Assembly (NCBI RefSeq): GCF_007923255.1
Contig: NZ_VOHJ01000001.1
Coordinates: 62,001 to 126,000 of the forward strand
Length of the DNA: 64,000 bases
Direction: 5' to 3'
Source: Vulcaniibacterium thermophilum
GTDB lineage: Bacteria; Pseudomonadota; Gammaproteobacteria; Xanthomonadales; Xanthomonadaceae
Made by a program: the position numbers and the translations under genes. Below, piece after piece: positions 38,346 through 47,610 of the stretch. Every line of letters starts with the position of its first letter. Position 1 is the stretch's first letter. A model generated the notes under the pieces. That model saw only the letters and a program-made list of their open reading frames with translations, did no database searches and was not told where the DNA came from.

Positions 38346-38428
38346 TTCGTGTCTTTTGAGCCGCGAGCCATCGCCAGTGGCGGGCCCTGCGGCACGGCTT
38401 CGACTTTCAACGCTTTGCGGAGTGCCGG

Positions 38429-39049
38429 ATGGCCAATCCAGGGGTCAACGATCCAATTGAGCCCGTCAACACCGGTCGCCGTCGGTTCCTGACCATGACC
38501 ACCGCCGTGGTGGGCGCGGTCGGTGCCGGAGTCGCGGCGGTCCCCTTCATCAAGTCGTGGAATCCGAGCGCGCGGGCCAAGCTCGCCGGCGCGCCGGTGA
38601 TCGCCGACATCGGCGCCCTGCAGGAAGGTCAGCGTCTGATCTTCGAATGGCGTGGGCAGCCGATCTGGATCGTCAAGCGCTCCAAGGCGGTGCTCGAGGC
38701 GCTGCCGACGCTCAACGACCAGTTGCGCGACCCGATGTCGGAGAACCCGGAGCAGCAGCCGCCCTACATCAAGGGCGTCACGCGCTCGCTGAAGCCGGAA
38801 ATCTCGGTGCTGGTGGGGCTGTGCACGCATCTGGGCTGCTCGCCCGAGATGAAGGCGGAGATCCGCCCCGAGCCGTTCGATCCGAACTGGAAGGGCGGCT
38901 ACTTCTGCCCCTGCCACAAGTCGAAGTTCGACATGGCCGGGCGCGTGTTCGAGGGCGTGCCGGCGCCGACCAACCTGATCGTGCCGCCGCATCACTATGA
39001 GAACGACACCACGATCGTGATCGGCGTGGATCCCCAGGGAGCTGCCTGA
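38429..39049 (+). CDS. petA: Ubiquinol-cytochrome c reductase Rieske iron-sulfur subunit
   Basis: 206 residues. Carries the 2Fe-2S centre of the bc1 complex. Twin-arginine-type N-terminus (TGRRRFLTMTTAVVG) with one membrane anchor, then the Rieske fold. Cluster ligands: Cys132 and His134 in CTHLGC, Cys160 and His163 in CPCH; Cys137 and Cys162 form the usual disulfide. CGGAG upstream supports the start. First gene of petABC; petB follows by 2 bases. Confidence 0.96.
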   Translation: MANPGVNDPIEPVNTGRRRFLTMTTAVVGAVGAGVAAVPFIKSWNPSARAKLAGAPVIADIGALQEGQRLIFEWRGQPIWIVKRSKAVLEALPTLNDQLRDPMSENPEQQPPYIKGVTRSLKPEISVLVGLCTHLGCSPEMKAEIRPEPFDPNWKGGYFCPCHKSKFDMAGRVFEGVPAPTNLIVPPHHYENDTTIVIGVDPQGAA

Positions 39050-39051
39050 CC

Positions 39052-40335
39052 ATGGCGAACGAGAAGCATTCGGCCCCCCTCGATCCGGCGACGGGCCTCG
39101 TCGCCGCCGTGCGTGCCTGGTTCGACGACCGCGCGCCGGGCATGGGCGTGGCCTACAAGAAGCACATGTCGGAGTATTTCGCTCCGAAGAACTTCAACGT
39201 CTGGTACTACTTCGGCTCGCTGGCGCTGCTGGTGCTGGTGAACCAGATCGTCACCGGCATCTTCCTGACGATGCACTTCAAGCCGAGCGCCGCGGAAGCG
39301 TTCGCCTCGGTCGAGTACATCATGCGCGACGTCGAGTGGGGCTGGCTGATCCGGTACATGCATTCCACCGGCGCCTCGCTGTTCTTCATCGTCGTTTACC
39401 TGCACATGTTCCGCGGGCTGATGTACGGCAGCTACCAGAAGCCGCGCGAGCTGGTGTGGATCCTCGGCATGGTGATCTACCTCGTGCTGATGGCCGAGGC
39501 GTTCATGGGCTACGTGCTGCCGTGGGGCCAGATGTCGTTCTGGGGCGCCAAGGTGATCATCTCGCTGTTCGGCGCCATTCCGGTGATCGGCAACGGGCTC
39601 ACCGAGTGGATCATGGGCGACTACCTGCCCGGCGACGCCACCCTCAACCGCTTCTTCGCGCTGCACGTGATCGCGCTGCCGCTGGTGCTGCTGCTGCTGG
39701 TGGTGCTGCACCTGGGGGCGCTGCACGAGGTCGGCTCGAACAACCCCGACGGCGTGGACATCAAGAAGGGGCCGAAGGGCAACCGCTGGTCGAAGGACGC
39801 GCCGGCCGACGGCATCCCGTTCCACCCGTACTACACGGTGAAGGACCTGTTCGGCGTCGGCTTCTTCCTGCTGATCGCCGCTTTCATCATCTTCTTCACT
39901 CCGGAGTTCGGCGGCTGGTTCCTCGAGCACGACAACTTCACCGAGGCCAACCGCCTGGTGACGCCGGAGCACATCAAGCCGGTGTGGTACTTCACCCCGT
40001 ACTACGCGATGCTGCGCGTCGTTCCGGACAAGCTCGGCGGCGTGCTGGTGATGTTCGGCGCGATCGTGCTGCTGTTCTTCGTGCCCTGGCTCGATCGGGC
40101 GAAGGTGCGCTCGTTCCGCTACCGCGGCTGGATCTCGAAGACGGCGCTGGCGGTGTTCGCGATCAGCTTCGTCTGGCTGGGCAAGATCGGCGCCGGTCCG
40201 GGCACCGACCCGGTCGAGACGCAGATCGGCCGCGTGCTGACTTTCCTCTACTTCGCGTTCTTCATCACGATGCCGCTGTGGACCAAGATCGACAAGACCA
40301 AGCCGGTGCCGGAACGGGTGAAGCTGCATGACTAA
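39052..40335 (+). CDS. petB: Cytochrome b subunit of bc1 complex
   Basis: 427 residues, eight or nine membrane helices. Holds the two b haems and the quinol sites. The haem-binding histidines lie in helices near residues 100 (RYMHSTGASLFF) and 205 (LHVIALPLVLLLL). GYVLPWGQMSFWGAKV marks the Qo-site loop, and the later motif NPDGVDIKKGPKG is typical of Xanthomonad homologues. Overlaps petC by 8 bases. Confidence 0.97.
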   Translation: MANEKHSAPLDPATGLVAAVRAWFDDRAPGMGVAYKKHMSEYFAPKNFNVWYYFGSLALLVLVNQIVTGIFLTMHFKPSAAEAFASVEYIMRDVEWGWLIRYMHSTGASLFFIVVYLHMFRGLMYGSYQKPRELVWILGMVIYLVLMAEAFMGYVLPWGQMSFWGAKVIISLFGAIPVIGNGLTEWIMGDYLPGDATLNRFFALHVIALPLVLLLLVVLHLGALHEVGSNNPDGVDIKKGPKGNRWSKDAPADGIPFHPYYTVKDLFGVGFFLLIAAFIIFFTPEFGGWFLEHDNFTEANRLVTPEHIKPVWYFTPYYAMLRVVPDKLGGVLVMFGAIVLLFFVPWLDRAKVRSFRYRGWISKTALAVFAISFVWLGKIGAGPGTDPVETQIGRVLTFLYFAFFITMPLWTKIDKTKPVPERVKLHD

Positions 40336-41089
40336 GATCCAGTCTCTCGCCCGTCGTGTGGGCGCGCTCGCGCTGGTGTGCGCGGGCCTGTTCGGCGCCG
40401 CCCCGGTTCTCGCCGCCGGCGCCGGCAACGTGCAGCCGGCCGGCACCGACCTCGGCGACCGCGCGTCGCTGCAGCGCGGCGCCAAGCTGTACATGAACTA
40501 CTGCTCCGGCTGCCATTCGCTGAAGTACCTGCGCTACTCGCGCATGGCCGAGGATCTCGGCCTGACCGAGGAGCAGGTGATGCAGAACCTCAACTTCACC
40601 GGCGCCAAGTTCGGCGAGCACATCAACGTCGCGATGACGCCGGAGCAGGGCACCCAGTGGTTCGGCAAGAACCCGCCGGACCTCAGCCTGGTCGCGCGCG
40701 TGCGCGGCCGCGACTGGGTGTACACCTATCTGAAGTCGTTCTATCTGGACGAGTCGCGCCCGATGGGGTGGAACAACACCCTGTTCGCCAACGCCTCGAT
40801 GCCCAACCCGCTGTGGAAGCTGCAGGGCCTGCAGGTCGCCGAGTACGGCGCGCCGGACAAGGCGACCGGCGAACGTCCGGTCACCGGCCTGAAGCTGCTG
40901 CACGCCGGGCAGCTCGACGAGGCCGAGTTCGATCAGGTCGTGCGCGACATCACCGCTTTCCTCGAGTACGCCGGCGAACCGGCCGCGCTCAAGCGCCAGA
41001 GCATCGGCGTGTGGGTGATCCTGTTCCTCGCGCTGTTCACCTTCCTCGCCTGGTTGTTGAAGCGGGAGTACTGGCGCGACGTCCACTGA
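40328..41089 (+). CDS. petC: Cytochrome c1 subunit
   Basis: 253 residues. Periplasmic c-type haem subunit with a signal peptide and a C-terminal membrane anchor (GVWVILFLALFTFLAWLLKREYW). Haem site CSGCH at residues 59-63; MNY precedes it. Start overlaps petB by 8 bases, so translation is coupled. A G/C-rich hairpin at 41110-41135 may end the unit before sspA. Confidence 0.96.
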   Translation: MTKIQSLARRVGALALVCAGLFGAAPVLAAGAGNVQPAGTDLGDRASLQRGAKLYMNYCSGCHSLKYLRYSRMAEDLGLTEEQVMQNLNFTGAKFGEHINVAMTPEQGTQWFGKNPPDLSLVARVRGRDWVYTYLKSFYLDESRPMGWNNTLFANASMPNPLWKLQGLQVAEYGAPDKATGERPVTGLKLLHAGQLDEAEFDQVVRDITAFLEYAGEPAALKRQSIGVWVILFLALFTFLAWLLKREYWRDVH

Positions 41090-41109
41090 CGTCGAAGCGA
41101 AGGCGATCC

Positions 41110-41135
41110 GGCGCGGCTCCTCCGTGGGCCGCGCC
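41110..41135 (+). terminator. Weak hairpin after petC
   Basis: GGCGCGGC / GCCGCGCC, 8 bp with a 10-base loop. No T-tract; the sspA gene starts about 90 bases on. Confidence 0.35.
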
Positions 41136-41227
41136 CGCGCGATTGGCGTTCGAGGCCGTGACGACCGCCCGCACCGGGTGGGCGGCGTCGTGCGACCGGC
41201 GGATTCCGGTCGCGGGAGAGGTCGATG

Positions 41228-41863
41228 ATGGCCGCGAGTCCTCGTATGCGTAATGCCTTGACCCTGTTTTCCTCCGTCGATTGCGTCCTATGCCACCGCG
41301 TGCGCCTGGTGCTCGCGGCGAAGGGCGTGACCTACGACCTGGTTCCCGTCGATCCGCAGAATCCACCCGAGGATCTGATCGACCTGAACCCGTACCACTC
41401 CGTGCCGACGCTGGTCGAGCGCGATCTGGTGCTGTACGCGGCGAGCGTCGTCAGCGAGTACCTCGACGAGCGCTATCCGCATCCGCCGCTGATGCCGGTC
41501 GATCCGCTTTCGCGCGCGCGGCTGCGGCTGGCGATGCTGCGCATCGAGCACGACTGGGTGCCGCAGGTGCAGGCGATTCAACTCGGCAACAAGGCGCAGG
41601 CCGAGGCCGGCCGCAAGCGGCTCAAGGAGCTGCTGACCGCGTCGGTCCCGCTGTTCAAGGCCAGCAAGTTCTTCCTGAATCCCGAGATGAGCCTCGCCGA
41701 CTGCGCGATGGCGCCGATCATCTGGCGTCTGCCGGCGCTCGGCGTGCCGCTGCCGAAGGACGGCAAGGTGATCGAGGATTACGGCAACCGCATCTTCCGC
41801 AATCCGGGTTTCGCGCGCAGCCTGACCGAGCAGGAGCGCAAGCTGCGCGAGCTGCCGGCCTGA
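41228..41863 (+). CDS. sspA: Stringent starvation protein A
   Basis: 211 residues. GST-fold protein that binds RNA polymerase and alters promoter choice under starvation. GST N domain (MRNALTLFSSVDCVLCHRVRL; SVPTLVERDLVLY) and all-helical C domain. Two ATG codons, 41225 and 41228; 41228 gives 6-base spacing from GGAGAGG (41215-41221) and is preferred, although 41225 is also possible. Follows petC, a common order in gammaproteobacteria. The usual sspB partner is not downstream; a strong terminator follows instead. Confidence 0.95.
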   Translation: MAASPRMRNALTLFSSVDCVLCHRVRLVLAAKGVTYDLVPVDPQNPPEDLIDLNPYHSVPTLVERDLVLYAASVVSEYLDERYPHPPLMPVDPLSRARLRLAMLRIEHDWVPQVQAIQLGNKAQAEAGRKRLKELLTASVPLFKASKFFLNPEMSLADCAMAPIIWRLPALGVPLPKDGKVIEDYGNRIFRNPGFARSLTEQERKLRELPA

Positions 41864-41886
41864 CGGGCGTCGGGATGGGGTGCATC

Positions 41887-41915
41887 AAAGAGGGCCTGCG
41901 GGCCCTCTTTCGTTT
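41887..41915 (+). terminator. Intrinsic terminator of sspA
   Basis: Perfect 10-bp stem AAAGAGGGCC / GGCCCTCTTT, TGCG loop, then CGTTT. Clear rho-independent terminator, 23 bases after the stop. Confidence 0.93.
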
Positions 41916-41983
41916 CGGGCATGCATGGGATTCATCGGCCGGTGAAGCCGGGCGCCGGACGCGGCGTGCCCAGGGGAACGTCC

Positions 41984-42013
41984 ATTGGGTTCCCGCTTGC
42001 GCGGGAACGACGA
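41984..42013. repeat. Short palindromic repeat TTCCCGC-type
   Basis: GTTCCCGC (41989-41996) and GCGGGAAC (42001-42008) form an 8-bp stem with TTGC loop, followed by GACGAG. A widespread proteobacterial intergenic sequence; here part of the repeat-rich spacer at 41916-42190. Confidence 0.55.
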
Positions 42014-42030
42014 GCGTGACGAGGCAGCGC

Positions 42031-42123
42031 GTAGGTTGGGCTGAGCGCAGCGAAGCCCAACGGGCAGGCCGGCGTGGCATGGCCGGTTGCGTCGGGCTTC
42101 GCCTCCAGCTCAGCCCGAGCTAC
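42031..42123. repeat. GTAG-type REP pair (BIME-like), copy A
   Basis: Two facing units: GTAGGTTGGGCTGAGCGC... at 42031 and an inverted, diverged unit ending AGCTAC at 42123. Each has GTAG (or CTAC) at the outside and a TTGGGCT/AGCCCAA-type stem inside, the layout of REP elements. Lies between sspA and the RHH gene, 3' ends facing. Confidence 0.75.
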
Positions 42124-42190
42124 GCGAGCTGTCGAAGGGCCGAAGGAGGGAGCGACGCGGCATGGGCGCAGGTGAGGCCGGCGCAGTGCG

Positions 42191-42397
42191 TCATGCGTCG
42201 CCTGCCGGTTCCGCCGGTTGCTCGTCCGAAGCGGGCGGCCGGCGCGGCGCGGGCAGGCGGTCGGCCTTGCGCAGCGCGTCGCGCAGCACGTATTCGATCT
42301 GCGCGTTGAGGCTGCGCAGTTCGTCGTCCGCCCAGCGCTGCATGGCCGCGAGCACCTCGGCGCTGATCCGCAGCGGGTAGGCCTTGCGCTCGCTCAT
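42191..42397 (-). CDS. Ribbon-helix-helix protein (Arc-like)
   Basis: 68 residues. N-terminal strand and two helices fit an RHH DNA-binding fold: [20 protein letters not shown], then [20 protein letters not shown]; a Pro-rich tail follows. Start overlaps the stop of the small membrane protein upstream (ATGA, 42394-42397), so the three genes SPFH, membrane protein and RHH are one operon. It is a good candidate for the protein that binds the inverted repeat at 43637-43659. Function not established. Confidence 0.82.
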   Translation of the reverse strand: MSERKAYPLRISAEVLAAMQRWADDELRSLNAQIEYVLRDALRKADRLPAPRRPPASDEQPAEPAGDA

Positions 42398-42738
42398 CGG
42401 TGCGGGGGACCCGACGGCGGACGCGCGCGTGCCACAGTGGCGACGATCGCGATTCCCAGCCCGTTCACCGCCACGAGCATCGCCAGCACCACCAGCAACT
42501 GACGGGCGCGGTCTTCGCCCGCCCACAGCATGCCGGCGCCGCCGAGCAGCACCGCGAAGCCGGTGGCGGCGAGCAGCCGCGAGAGGCGGCGCGCGAGCGC
42601 CGCCGGATCGCGCACCGTGCGCGCGTCCAGACCGGCGATCAGGTGCAGATGCCCACGCGAGACCATGCCGGCGATGACGAACAGCGGCGCGGCGCTGACC
42701 GCGAAGATGAGCGGCAGGAGCCACTTGTCGAAGTCCAT
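42394..42738 (-). CDS. Small membrane protein of the SPFH operon
   Basis: 114 residues, three helices: [40 protein letters not shown] and [19 protein letters not shown]. No enzymatic motif. Lies 12 bases after the SPFH gene and overlaps the RHH gene. SPFH proteins often pair with small membrane partners, so a complex is possible but unproven. Confidence 0.75.
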   Translation of the reverse strand: MDFDKWLLPLIFAVSAAPLFVIAGMVSRGHLHLIAGLDARTVRDPAALARRLSRLLAATGFAVLLGGAGMLWAGEDRARQLLVVLAMLVAVNGLGIAIVATVARARPPSGPPHR

Positions 42739-42750
42739 GGCCGTGCGCCC

Positions 42751-43614
42751 TCAGTACAGCGTGCCGGCGTTGACGATCGGTTGCGTGCCGCGCTCGCCGC
42801 ACAGCACCACCAGCAGGTTGCTGACCATCTGCGCCTTGCGCTCCTCGTCGAGGTGGACGACGCCGTTCTTCTGCAGTTCGGCCAGCGCCAGTTCGACCAT
42901 GCCGACCGCGCCGGCGACGATGCGCGTGCGCGCGGCGACCACGGCGTTCGCCTGCTGGCGCTGCAGCATGGCCTGCGCGATCTCCGGCGCGTAGGCGAGG
43001 TGGCTGATGCGGGCGTCGAGCACCTGCACGCCGGCGTCCGCCAGCCGCTCCTGCAGTTCGTCGCGCAGGTGCTGCGAGATCTCGCTGGCGTGGCTGCGCA
43101 GCGAAAGCTGGCCGGGCTCGTGCTGGTCGTAGGGGTAGCTGGTCGCCATCGCGCGCAGGGCGGATTCCGACTGGATATGCACGAAGCTCTCATAGTCGTC
43201 GACGTTGTAGACGGCCTCCGCCGAGTCGACCACCTGCCAGACGATCACCGCGGCGATCTCGATCGGGCTGCCGTCCAGTTCGTTGACCTTGAGCTTGCCG
43301 CTCTCGAAGTTGCGCACGCGCAGCGAGAGCTTCTTCTTGCCGTAGAAGGGGTTGTTCCAGCGCAGGCCGTCCTGCTTGACGGTGCCGACGTACTTGCCGA
43401 ACAGGCTGAGCACCGCGGCCTGATTGGGCTCGACCATGTACAGGCCGAACAGCAGGAAGAAGGCGACGACCGCGACGGCGACGCCGGCGACGGCCCGCGC
43501 GGGGGCGTCCTGGCTCGCGCCGGTCAACAGCAGGAAACCGCCGACCAGGAGTGCCGCGAGCAGGACCAGCAGGACGGGGATGCCGGGCAGGGAACGGATC
43601 GGGTTTTCTCTCAT
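42751..43614 (-). CDS. SPFH/Band 7-domain membrane protein
   Basis: 287 residues. Two hydrophobic segments at the N-terminus ([34 protein letters not shown]), then an SPFH domain ([20 protein letters not shown] and [26 protein letters not shown]) with a short coiled-coil tail. Scaffolds membrane microdomains and often modulates proteases, but this one's partner is unknown. GAGGT upstream supports the start. First gene of an operon with a small membrane protein and an RHH regulator. Confidence 0.9.
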   Translation of the reverse strand: MRENPIRSLPGIPVLLVLLAALLVGGFLLLTGASQDAPARAVAGVAVAVVAFFLLFGLYMVEPNQAAVLSLFGKYVGTVKQDGLRWNNPFYGKKKLSLRVRNFESGKLKVNELDGSPIEIAAVIVWQVVDSAEAVYNVDDYESFVHIQSESALRAMATSYPYDQHEPGQLSLRSHASEISQHLRDELQERLADAGVQVLDARISHLAYAPEIAQAMLQRQQANAVVAARTRIVAGAVGMVELALAELQKNGVVHLDEERKAQMVSNLLVVLCGERGTQPIVNAGTLY

Positions 43615-43636
43615 GGGACACCTCGGGTGTTTGCGA

Positions 43637-43659
43637 ATTGATATCACATCGATATCAAT
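43637..43659. promoter_or_regulatory. Inverted-repeat operator upstream of the SPFH operon
   Basis: ATTGATATC (43637-43645) and GATATCAAT (43651-43659), perfect 9-bp arms with 5-base gap ACATC, 22 bases before the SPFH ATG. AT-rich and symmetric, clearly unlike the surrounding DNA. The RHH protein encoded at the end of the operon is the likely binder. Confidence 0.8.
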
Positions 43660-43714
43660 CCGCGTGGCCGTATGTCGGGAAAGAGGGTGGTTTGGAACGC
43701 GGGTGCCGGGGCCG

Positions 43715-43790
43715 CGGATCGGGCAGCGAAGCCCGACATCGCGTTGCCGGGCGACGTTGGGCTTCGCCTTCGGCTCGGCCCAACCTACGG
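43715..43790. repeat. GTAG-type REP pair, copy B
   Basis: Left half TCGGGCAGCGAAGCCCGA-like and right half CGTTGGGCTTCGCC...CCCAACCTAC, related to copies A and C. Lies between the divergent SPFH promoter and the lipoprotein gene. Confidence 0.65.
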
Positions 43791-43862
43791 TCGATCGCGT
43801 CGTCGCCCGAATTCCTCGTCCGGCCCGCGGTGGAGAGGGGCCAAGGCCAAGGGGGCTGGCGG

Positions 43863-44774
43863 TCAGCGTGCCTTGAGGCGGTACAGGGGGGCGGCGACGA
43901 ATTCGCCGGTGGCGTAGAGGTGGCGGCCGTCGGCGGACCAGGCGAGCGCTTCGGCCTGCGGCATCCAGGGCAGGGGGATCACGCGAATCGGGCGGCGCAG
44001 GCCTTCGGCCCAGCCGTCGCGGCCACGCGCGTACAACAGCACGTGGCGGTAGGTCATCACCGCGAGGGTGCGGCCGTCGGGGGCGAGGTCGGCGGCGGTG
44101 ACCTGGGTCGCCAGGCGCGCGCCCTGCGGATCGCGGCGGCGCTCCTCGGCGTCCGGCTGCGGCATGCCGCCGAGCGTGCCGATCCGCCGGGCGGTGACGC
44201 GCTCGATGCCGGGCGGGTGCAGCGGCACCGCGAACAACTCCGGCGGCCGCCGGCGCTTGGAGATCAACAGCACCTCGCCGCGCGCCGCGTCCACCGCCAC
44301 CGCCTCGGCGTCGCGCGCGCCGTCGGGCCAGCGGAACGCGACCGACCACGCGGGGGCGATCCGCCCGTTGGCGACCCGCGCAGGCTCGGCGAACACGTGC
44401 AACTGCAGCGTGCGCCGCAGGCCGCCGTTATCGCCGATGTCGGCCACCAGCAGATAGTCGCGTCCGCGCAGGCGGAATGCGGCCATGTCTTCCCAGTCGG
44501 TCTTGGTGACGCCTTCCACGCGCAGGGTCGCCAGCCGGTTGCCTTCCTCGTCGGTGGCGAACAGCCGCGCCGGATTGCCGCCATCGTCGTGCATCCACAG
44601 CACGCCCGGATGCGCGCGCGAGGCGGCCAGGCCGCTGACCTCGCCGAGTTGCGCGTCGAGCAGCATGCCCGCCACCTCGTGCCCGGGCGCCTCCGACGAG
44701 GGCGTCTGCCCGCAGCCCGCAAGCAAGGCGGCGAGCGCGAGCGCATACGCGGCGGCGTGGGGGAGACGCGTCAT
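43863..44774 (-). CDS. Predicted lipoprotein with propeller-like repeats
   Basis: 303 residues. Lipobox LAGC puts the lipid at Cys21. The rest reads as strands typical of a six-bladed propeller (LGEVSGLAASRAHPGVLWMH; DYLLVADIGDNGG; DAEAVAVDAARGEVLLISK). Similar to exported proteins of unknown function in the SdiA-regulated/esterase-like group. Divergent from purT with 78 bases between them. Role not known. Confidence 0.7.
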   Translation of the reverse strand: MTRLPHAAAYALALAALLAGCGQTPSSEAPGHEVAGMLLDAQLGEVSGLAASRAHPGVLWMHDDGGNPARLFATDEEGNRLATLRVEGVTKTDWEDMAAFRLRGRDYLLVADIGDNGGLRRTLQLHVFAEPARVANGRIAPAWSVAFRWPDGARDAEAVAVDAARGEVLLISKRRRPPELFAVPLHPPGIERVTARRIGTLGGMPQPDAEERRRDPQGARLATQVTAADLAPDGRTLAVMTYRHVLLYARGRDGWAEGLRRPIRVIPLPWMPQAEALAWSADGRHLYATGEFVAAPLYRLKAR

Positions 44775-44852
44775 CCGGCAAGCATCGCATGCCGGCGCAC
44801 GGCGCCATAGGCGCGGACGCTAGACTTACGCGCCCTCCCACGGACACCCGCC

Positions 44853-46052
44853 ATGACCACGCTCGGTACGCCGCTGTCGCCCCATGCCTTCCGTGTGCTG
44901 CTGCTGGGGTCGGGCGAGTTGGGCAAGGAGGTGGCGATCGAGCTGCAGCGCCTGGGCGTCGAAGTGATCGCCGCCGACCGCTATGCCGATGCGCCGGCGA
45001 TGCAGGTGGCGCATCGCAGCCATGTGCTCGACATGCTCGATGGGGCCGCGGTGCGCGCGCTGGTCGAGCGCGAGCGGCCGCACCTGATCGTGCCGGAGAT
45101 CGAGGCGATCCATACCCAGACGCTGCTCGAGCTGGAGCAGGAGTACGCCCGCACCGGCGCGGCGACCCGCATCATCCCGACCGCGCGCGCGGCGCGGCTG
45201 ACGATGGATCGCGAAGGCATCCGTCGGCTGGCGGCGGAAACGCTCGGCCTGCCGACCTCGCCGTACCGTTTCGTCGACACGATCGAGGACTACCGCGCGG
45301 CGGTGCGCGAACTGGGTCTGCCGTGCGTGGTGAAGCCGGTGATGTCCTCCTCCGGCAAGGGCCAGAGTCTCGTTCGCCGCGAGGACGAGATCGACGCCGC
45401 CTGGGACTATGCGCAGACCGGCGGTCGCGCCGGTCGCGGCCGGGTGATCGTCGAGGGCTTCGTCGACTTCGATTACGAGATCACCCTGCTGACCGTGCGC
45501 CATGCCGGCGGCACCACCTTCTGCGCGCCGATCGGCCACCTGCAGAAGGACGGCGACTACCGCGAGAGCTGGATGCCGCAGCCGATGAGCGAGGCCGCGC
45601 TGCGCCGCTCGCAGCAGATCGCGCGTGCGATCACCGACGACCTCGGCGGCTGGGGCGTGTTCGGCGTCGAGCTGTTCGTGAAGGGCGACGAGGTGTGGTT
45701 CAGCGAAGTCTCGCCGCGCCCGCACGACACCGGGCTGGTGACGCTGATCGCGCAGGACCTGAGCGAATTCGCGCTGCACGCGCGCGCCATCCTCGGCCTG
45801 CCGATCCCGGCGGTCCGGCAGTACGCGCCGGCCGCGTCGTGCGCGGTGCTGGCGCATGGCCACGGCGTGCCGGTGTTCGACAACGTCGAGGGCGCGCTGC
45901 GCGAACCCGACACCGCGCTGCGCCTGTTCGGCAAGCCGCGCGTGGAAGGCCATCGCCGCGTGGCGGTGACGCTGGCGCTGGGCGGGGATGTCGAGCAGGC
46001 GCGCGCCAGGGCGCGCGAGGCCGCGGCGGCGTTGCGCATCGAACTGCGCTGA
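44853..46052 (+). CDS. purT: Formate-dependent phosphoribosylglycinamide formyltransferase
   Basis: 399 residues. Makes formyl-GAR from GAR, formate and ATP in purine synthesis, replacing PurN. ATP-grasp fold: MSSSGKGQS near residue 165 and [11 protein letters not shown] near 205; [12 protein letters not shown] near 285 is the PurT/PurK signature. Full length, first in its unit. Short unknown gene follows 68 bases on. Confidence 0.97.
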   Translation: MTTLGTPLSPHAFRVLLLGSGELGKEVAIELQRLGVEVIAADRYADAPAMQVAHRSHVLDMLDGAAVRALVERERPHLIVPEIEAIHTQTLLELEQEYARTGAATRIIPTARAARLTMDREGIRRLAAETLGLPTSPYRFVDTIEDYRAAVRELGLPCVVKPVMSSSGKGQSLVRREDEIDAAWDYAQTGGRAGRGRVIVEGFVDFDYEITLLTVRHAGGTTFCAPIGHLQKDGDYRESWMPQPMSEAALRRSQQIARAITDDLGGWGVFGVELFVKGDEVWFSEVSPRPHDTGLVTLIAQDLSEFALHARAILGLPIPAVRQYAPAASCAVLAHGHGVPVFDNVEGALREPDTALRLFGKPRVEGHRRVAVTLALGGDVEQARARAREAAAALRIELR

Positions 46053-46120
46053 GCGCACTGGCGTCGGTCTTGCGGCCGGCGCACGATGCGGGTGGGAAAT
46101 CGCGTTCGGGGAGGGCGGCG

Positions 46121-46429
46121 ATGGACGAGGTCCGCGGCTACGCGGTGTATCTGTTCGACGAGGCGCTGCAGGTGCTGGGCGAGGCGATCCGCCCCTACCT
46201 GCAGGACGGGCCGGGCGGGCCGCACGTGTTCTGCCGCGAGGTCGATGCCGGCGGGATGCTGCTCAACATGCAGCTCGACGGCCGCATGGCCGACGGCAAG
46301 CCGGTGGCGATCGAGCTGATGGTGCCGACCGGCATGGTGCGGATGATCGTCTCCGCGCGCAGCGACGGCGCGTTCGGCTTCCATCCGCGGTCGCAGGCGG
46401 CCCCGGCGGTGGCGGCGCTGGACGACTAG
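46121..46429 (+). CDS. Conserved-looking short protein of unknown function
   Basis: 102 residues, no signal or membrane segment. Begins MDEVRGYAVYLFDEALQVLG; later MLLNMQLDGRMADGKPVAIEL. The alternating pattern suggests an alpha/beta fold. GGGAGGG precedes the ATG. Its stop overlaps, on the other strand, the 3' end of the EEP gene by 4 bases. No family recognised. Confidence 0.65.
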   Translation: MDEVRGYAVYLFDEALQVLGEAIRPYLQDGPGGPHVFCREVDAGGMLLNMQLDGRMADGKPVAIELMVPTGMVRMIVSARSDGAFGFHPRSQAAPAVAALDD

Positions 46430-47610
46430 CGCGGCGGCGACAGATCGGCCCACACCAGGCGGTGGTCGCTGGCCTCGACCAGCTCCGCGCCCGGCGTGCC
46501 GCTGCGTGGCCAGAACACGCCGGCGCGGCGCACGGCAAGCCCGCGCGAAGGCAGCACGTAATCCAGCCGCAACGTGCCCGTGCGCGGGCCGAAATCGCCG
46601 GTGTGGGTGGCGGTGTCGCCGTCGCGCGGCAGGCCGTAGCGCGCGGCGCGTTCGCTGGCGCCGTCGCTGCGTGGCGCGATCGGCTGGACGCGCGGATGGC
46701 GCAGGAGCTGGTCGATCGCGCCCGCTTCGCCCGCGCCGTCGTGCGGGTCGGCGTTGAGGTCGCCGAGGATCACGAACGCGGCCCCGCGCGGCAGCCCGCC
46801 GCAGCGGCCGCGGTCGTCGCACAGCCAGGGCGCGTCGCCGTCGAGGTAGTGCGCCCACAGCGCGATCTCGTCGGCGTTGCGCAGGCCGTTGCGGTTCTCC
46901 GGACCGTCGAACACCGGCGGCGTGGGATGCGAGGCGAGCACGTGCAGGCGCCCGAGCGGCGTGTCCACCGGCACATCCCAGTGCGATTTCGAGGACAGCC
47001 GCAGTTGCGCCCACACCGCATCGGCATGGAACGGGCGACCGTCCGGCCAGTGCGGCCGGCGCGCGCCGGGCACCGCGCTCCAGCGCAGCAGGCGGAACGT
47101 GCGCGCGGCGTCGGCGTCGATCGGATGGCGCGAGAGCAGCAGCATGCCGTACTGGCCCGGGTGCAGGCCGTAGCCCCAGGCGTCGTCGCCGCGCGCGCGG
47201 CCCTCGCGGCCAAGCTCGCCGCTGCCGTCCAGATCGAGTCCGCTGGGCACGCCGGTGTTGACCGGCGCCAGATAGCGGTACGGATAGCGCAGCGGTTCGC
47301 CGCCGTCCTGCGCGACCTCCAGGTACCGCCGCTGGAACAGGTCCGCCGCGCGGCCGTGATCGTCGTAGTCGAACTCGTTGAGCAGCACGATGTCCGGGCG
47401 CACGCGCTGCAGCACGGCGGCGATGCGGCGCGCCTGCGCGTCGTCGCCCTCGAGCCGGCGGATCAGGCCGCCGGGGGCGTCGTCGTACAGCGAAGTGTTG
47501 TAGGTGGCCACGCGCACCACGCGCGGCGGCTCGCGGTGCGTCAGCACACGCACGCAGCCGGCGGCCGCCAGCGCGCCCAGCGCGAGCAGGGCCAGGCGCC
47601 AGGGCGTCAT
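46426..47610 (-). CDS. Endonuclease/exonuclease/phosphatase-family lipoprotein
   Basis: 394 residues. Lipobox AAGC (Cys19), then an EEP (DNase I-like) fold: [12 protein letters not shown] near residue 35, [16 protein letters not shown] near 75, [11 protein letters not shown] near 290, and [10 protein letters not shown] at the end carry the catalytic Asp/Asn/His set. Probably a periplasmic phosphoesterase or nuclease. Start overlaps the bpt stop (ATGA); transcribed with bpt. Confidence 0.85.
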   Translation of the reverse strand: MTPWRLALLALGALAAAGCVRVLTHREPPRVVRVATYNTSLYDDAPGGLIRRLEGDDAQARRIAAVLQRVRPDIVLLNEFDYDDHGRAADLFQRRYLEVAQDGGEPLRYPYRYLAPVNTGVPSGLDLDGSGELGREGRARGDDAWGYGLHPGQYGMLLLSRHPIDADAARTFRLLRWSAVPGARRPHWPDGRPFHADAVWAQLRLSSKSHWDVPVDTPLGRLHVLASHPTPPVFDGPENRNGLRNADEIALWAHYLDGDAPWLCDDRGRCGGLPRGAAFVILGDLNADPHDGAGEAGAIDQLLRHPRVQPIAPRSDGASERAARYGLPRDGDTATHTGDFGPRTGTLRLDYVLPSRGLAVRRAGVFWPRSGTPGAELVEASDHRLVWADLSPPR

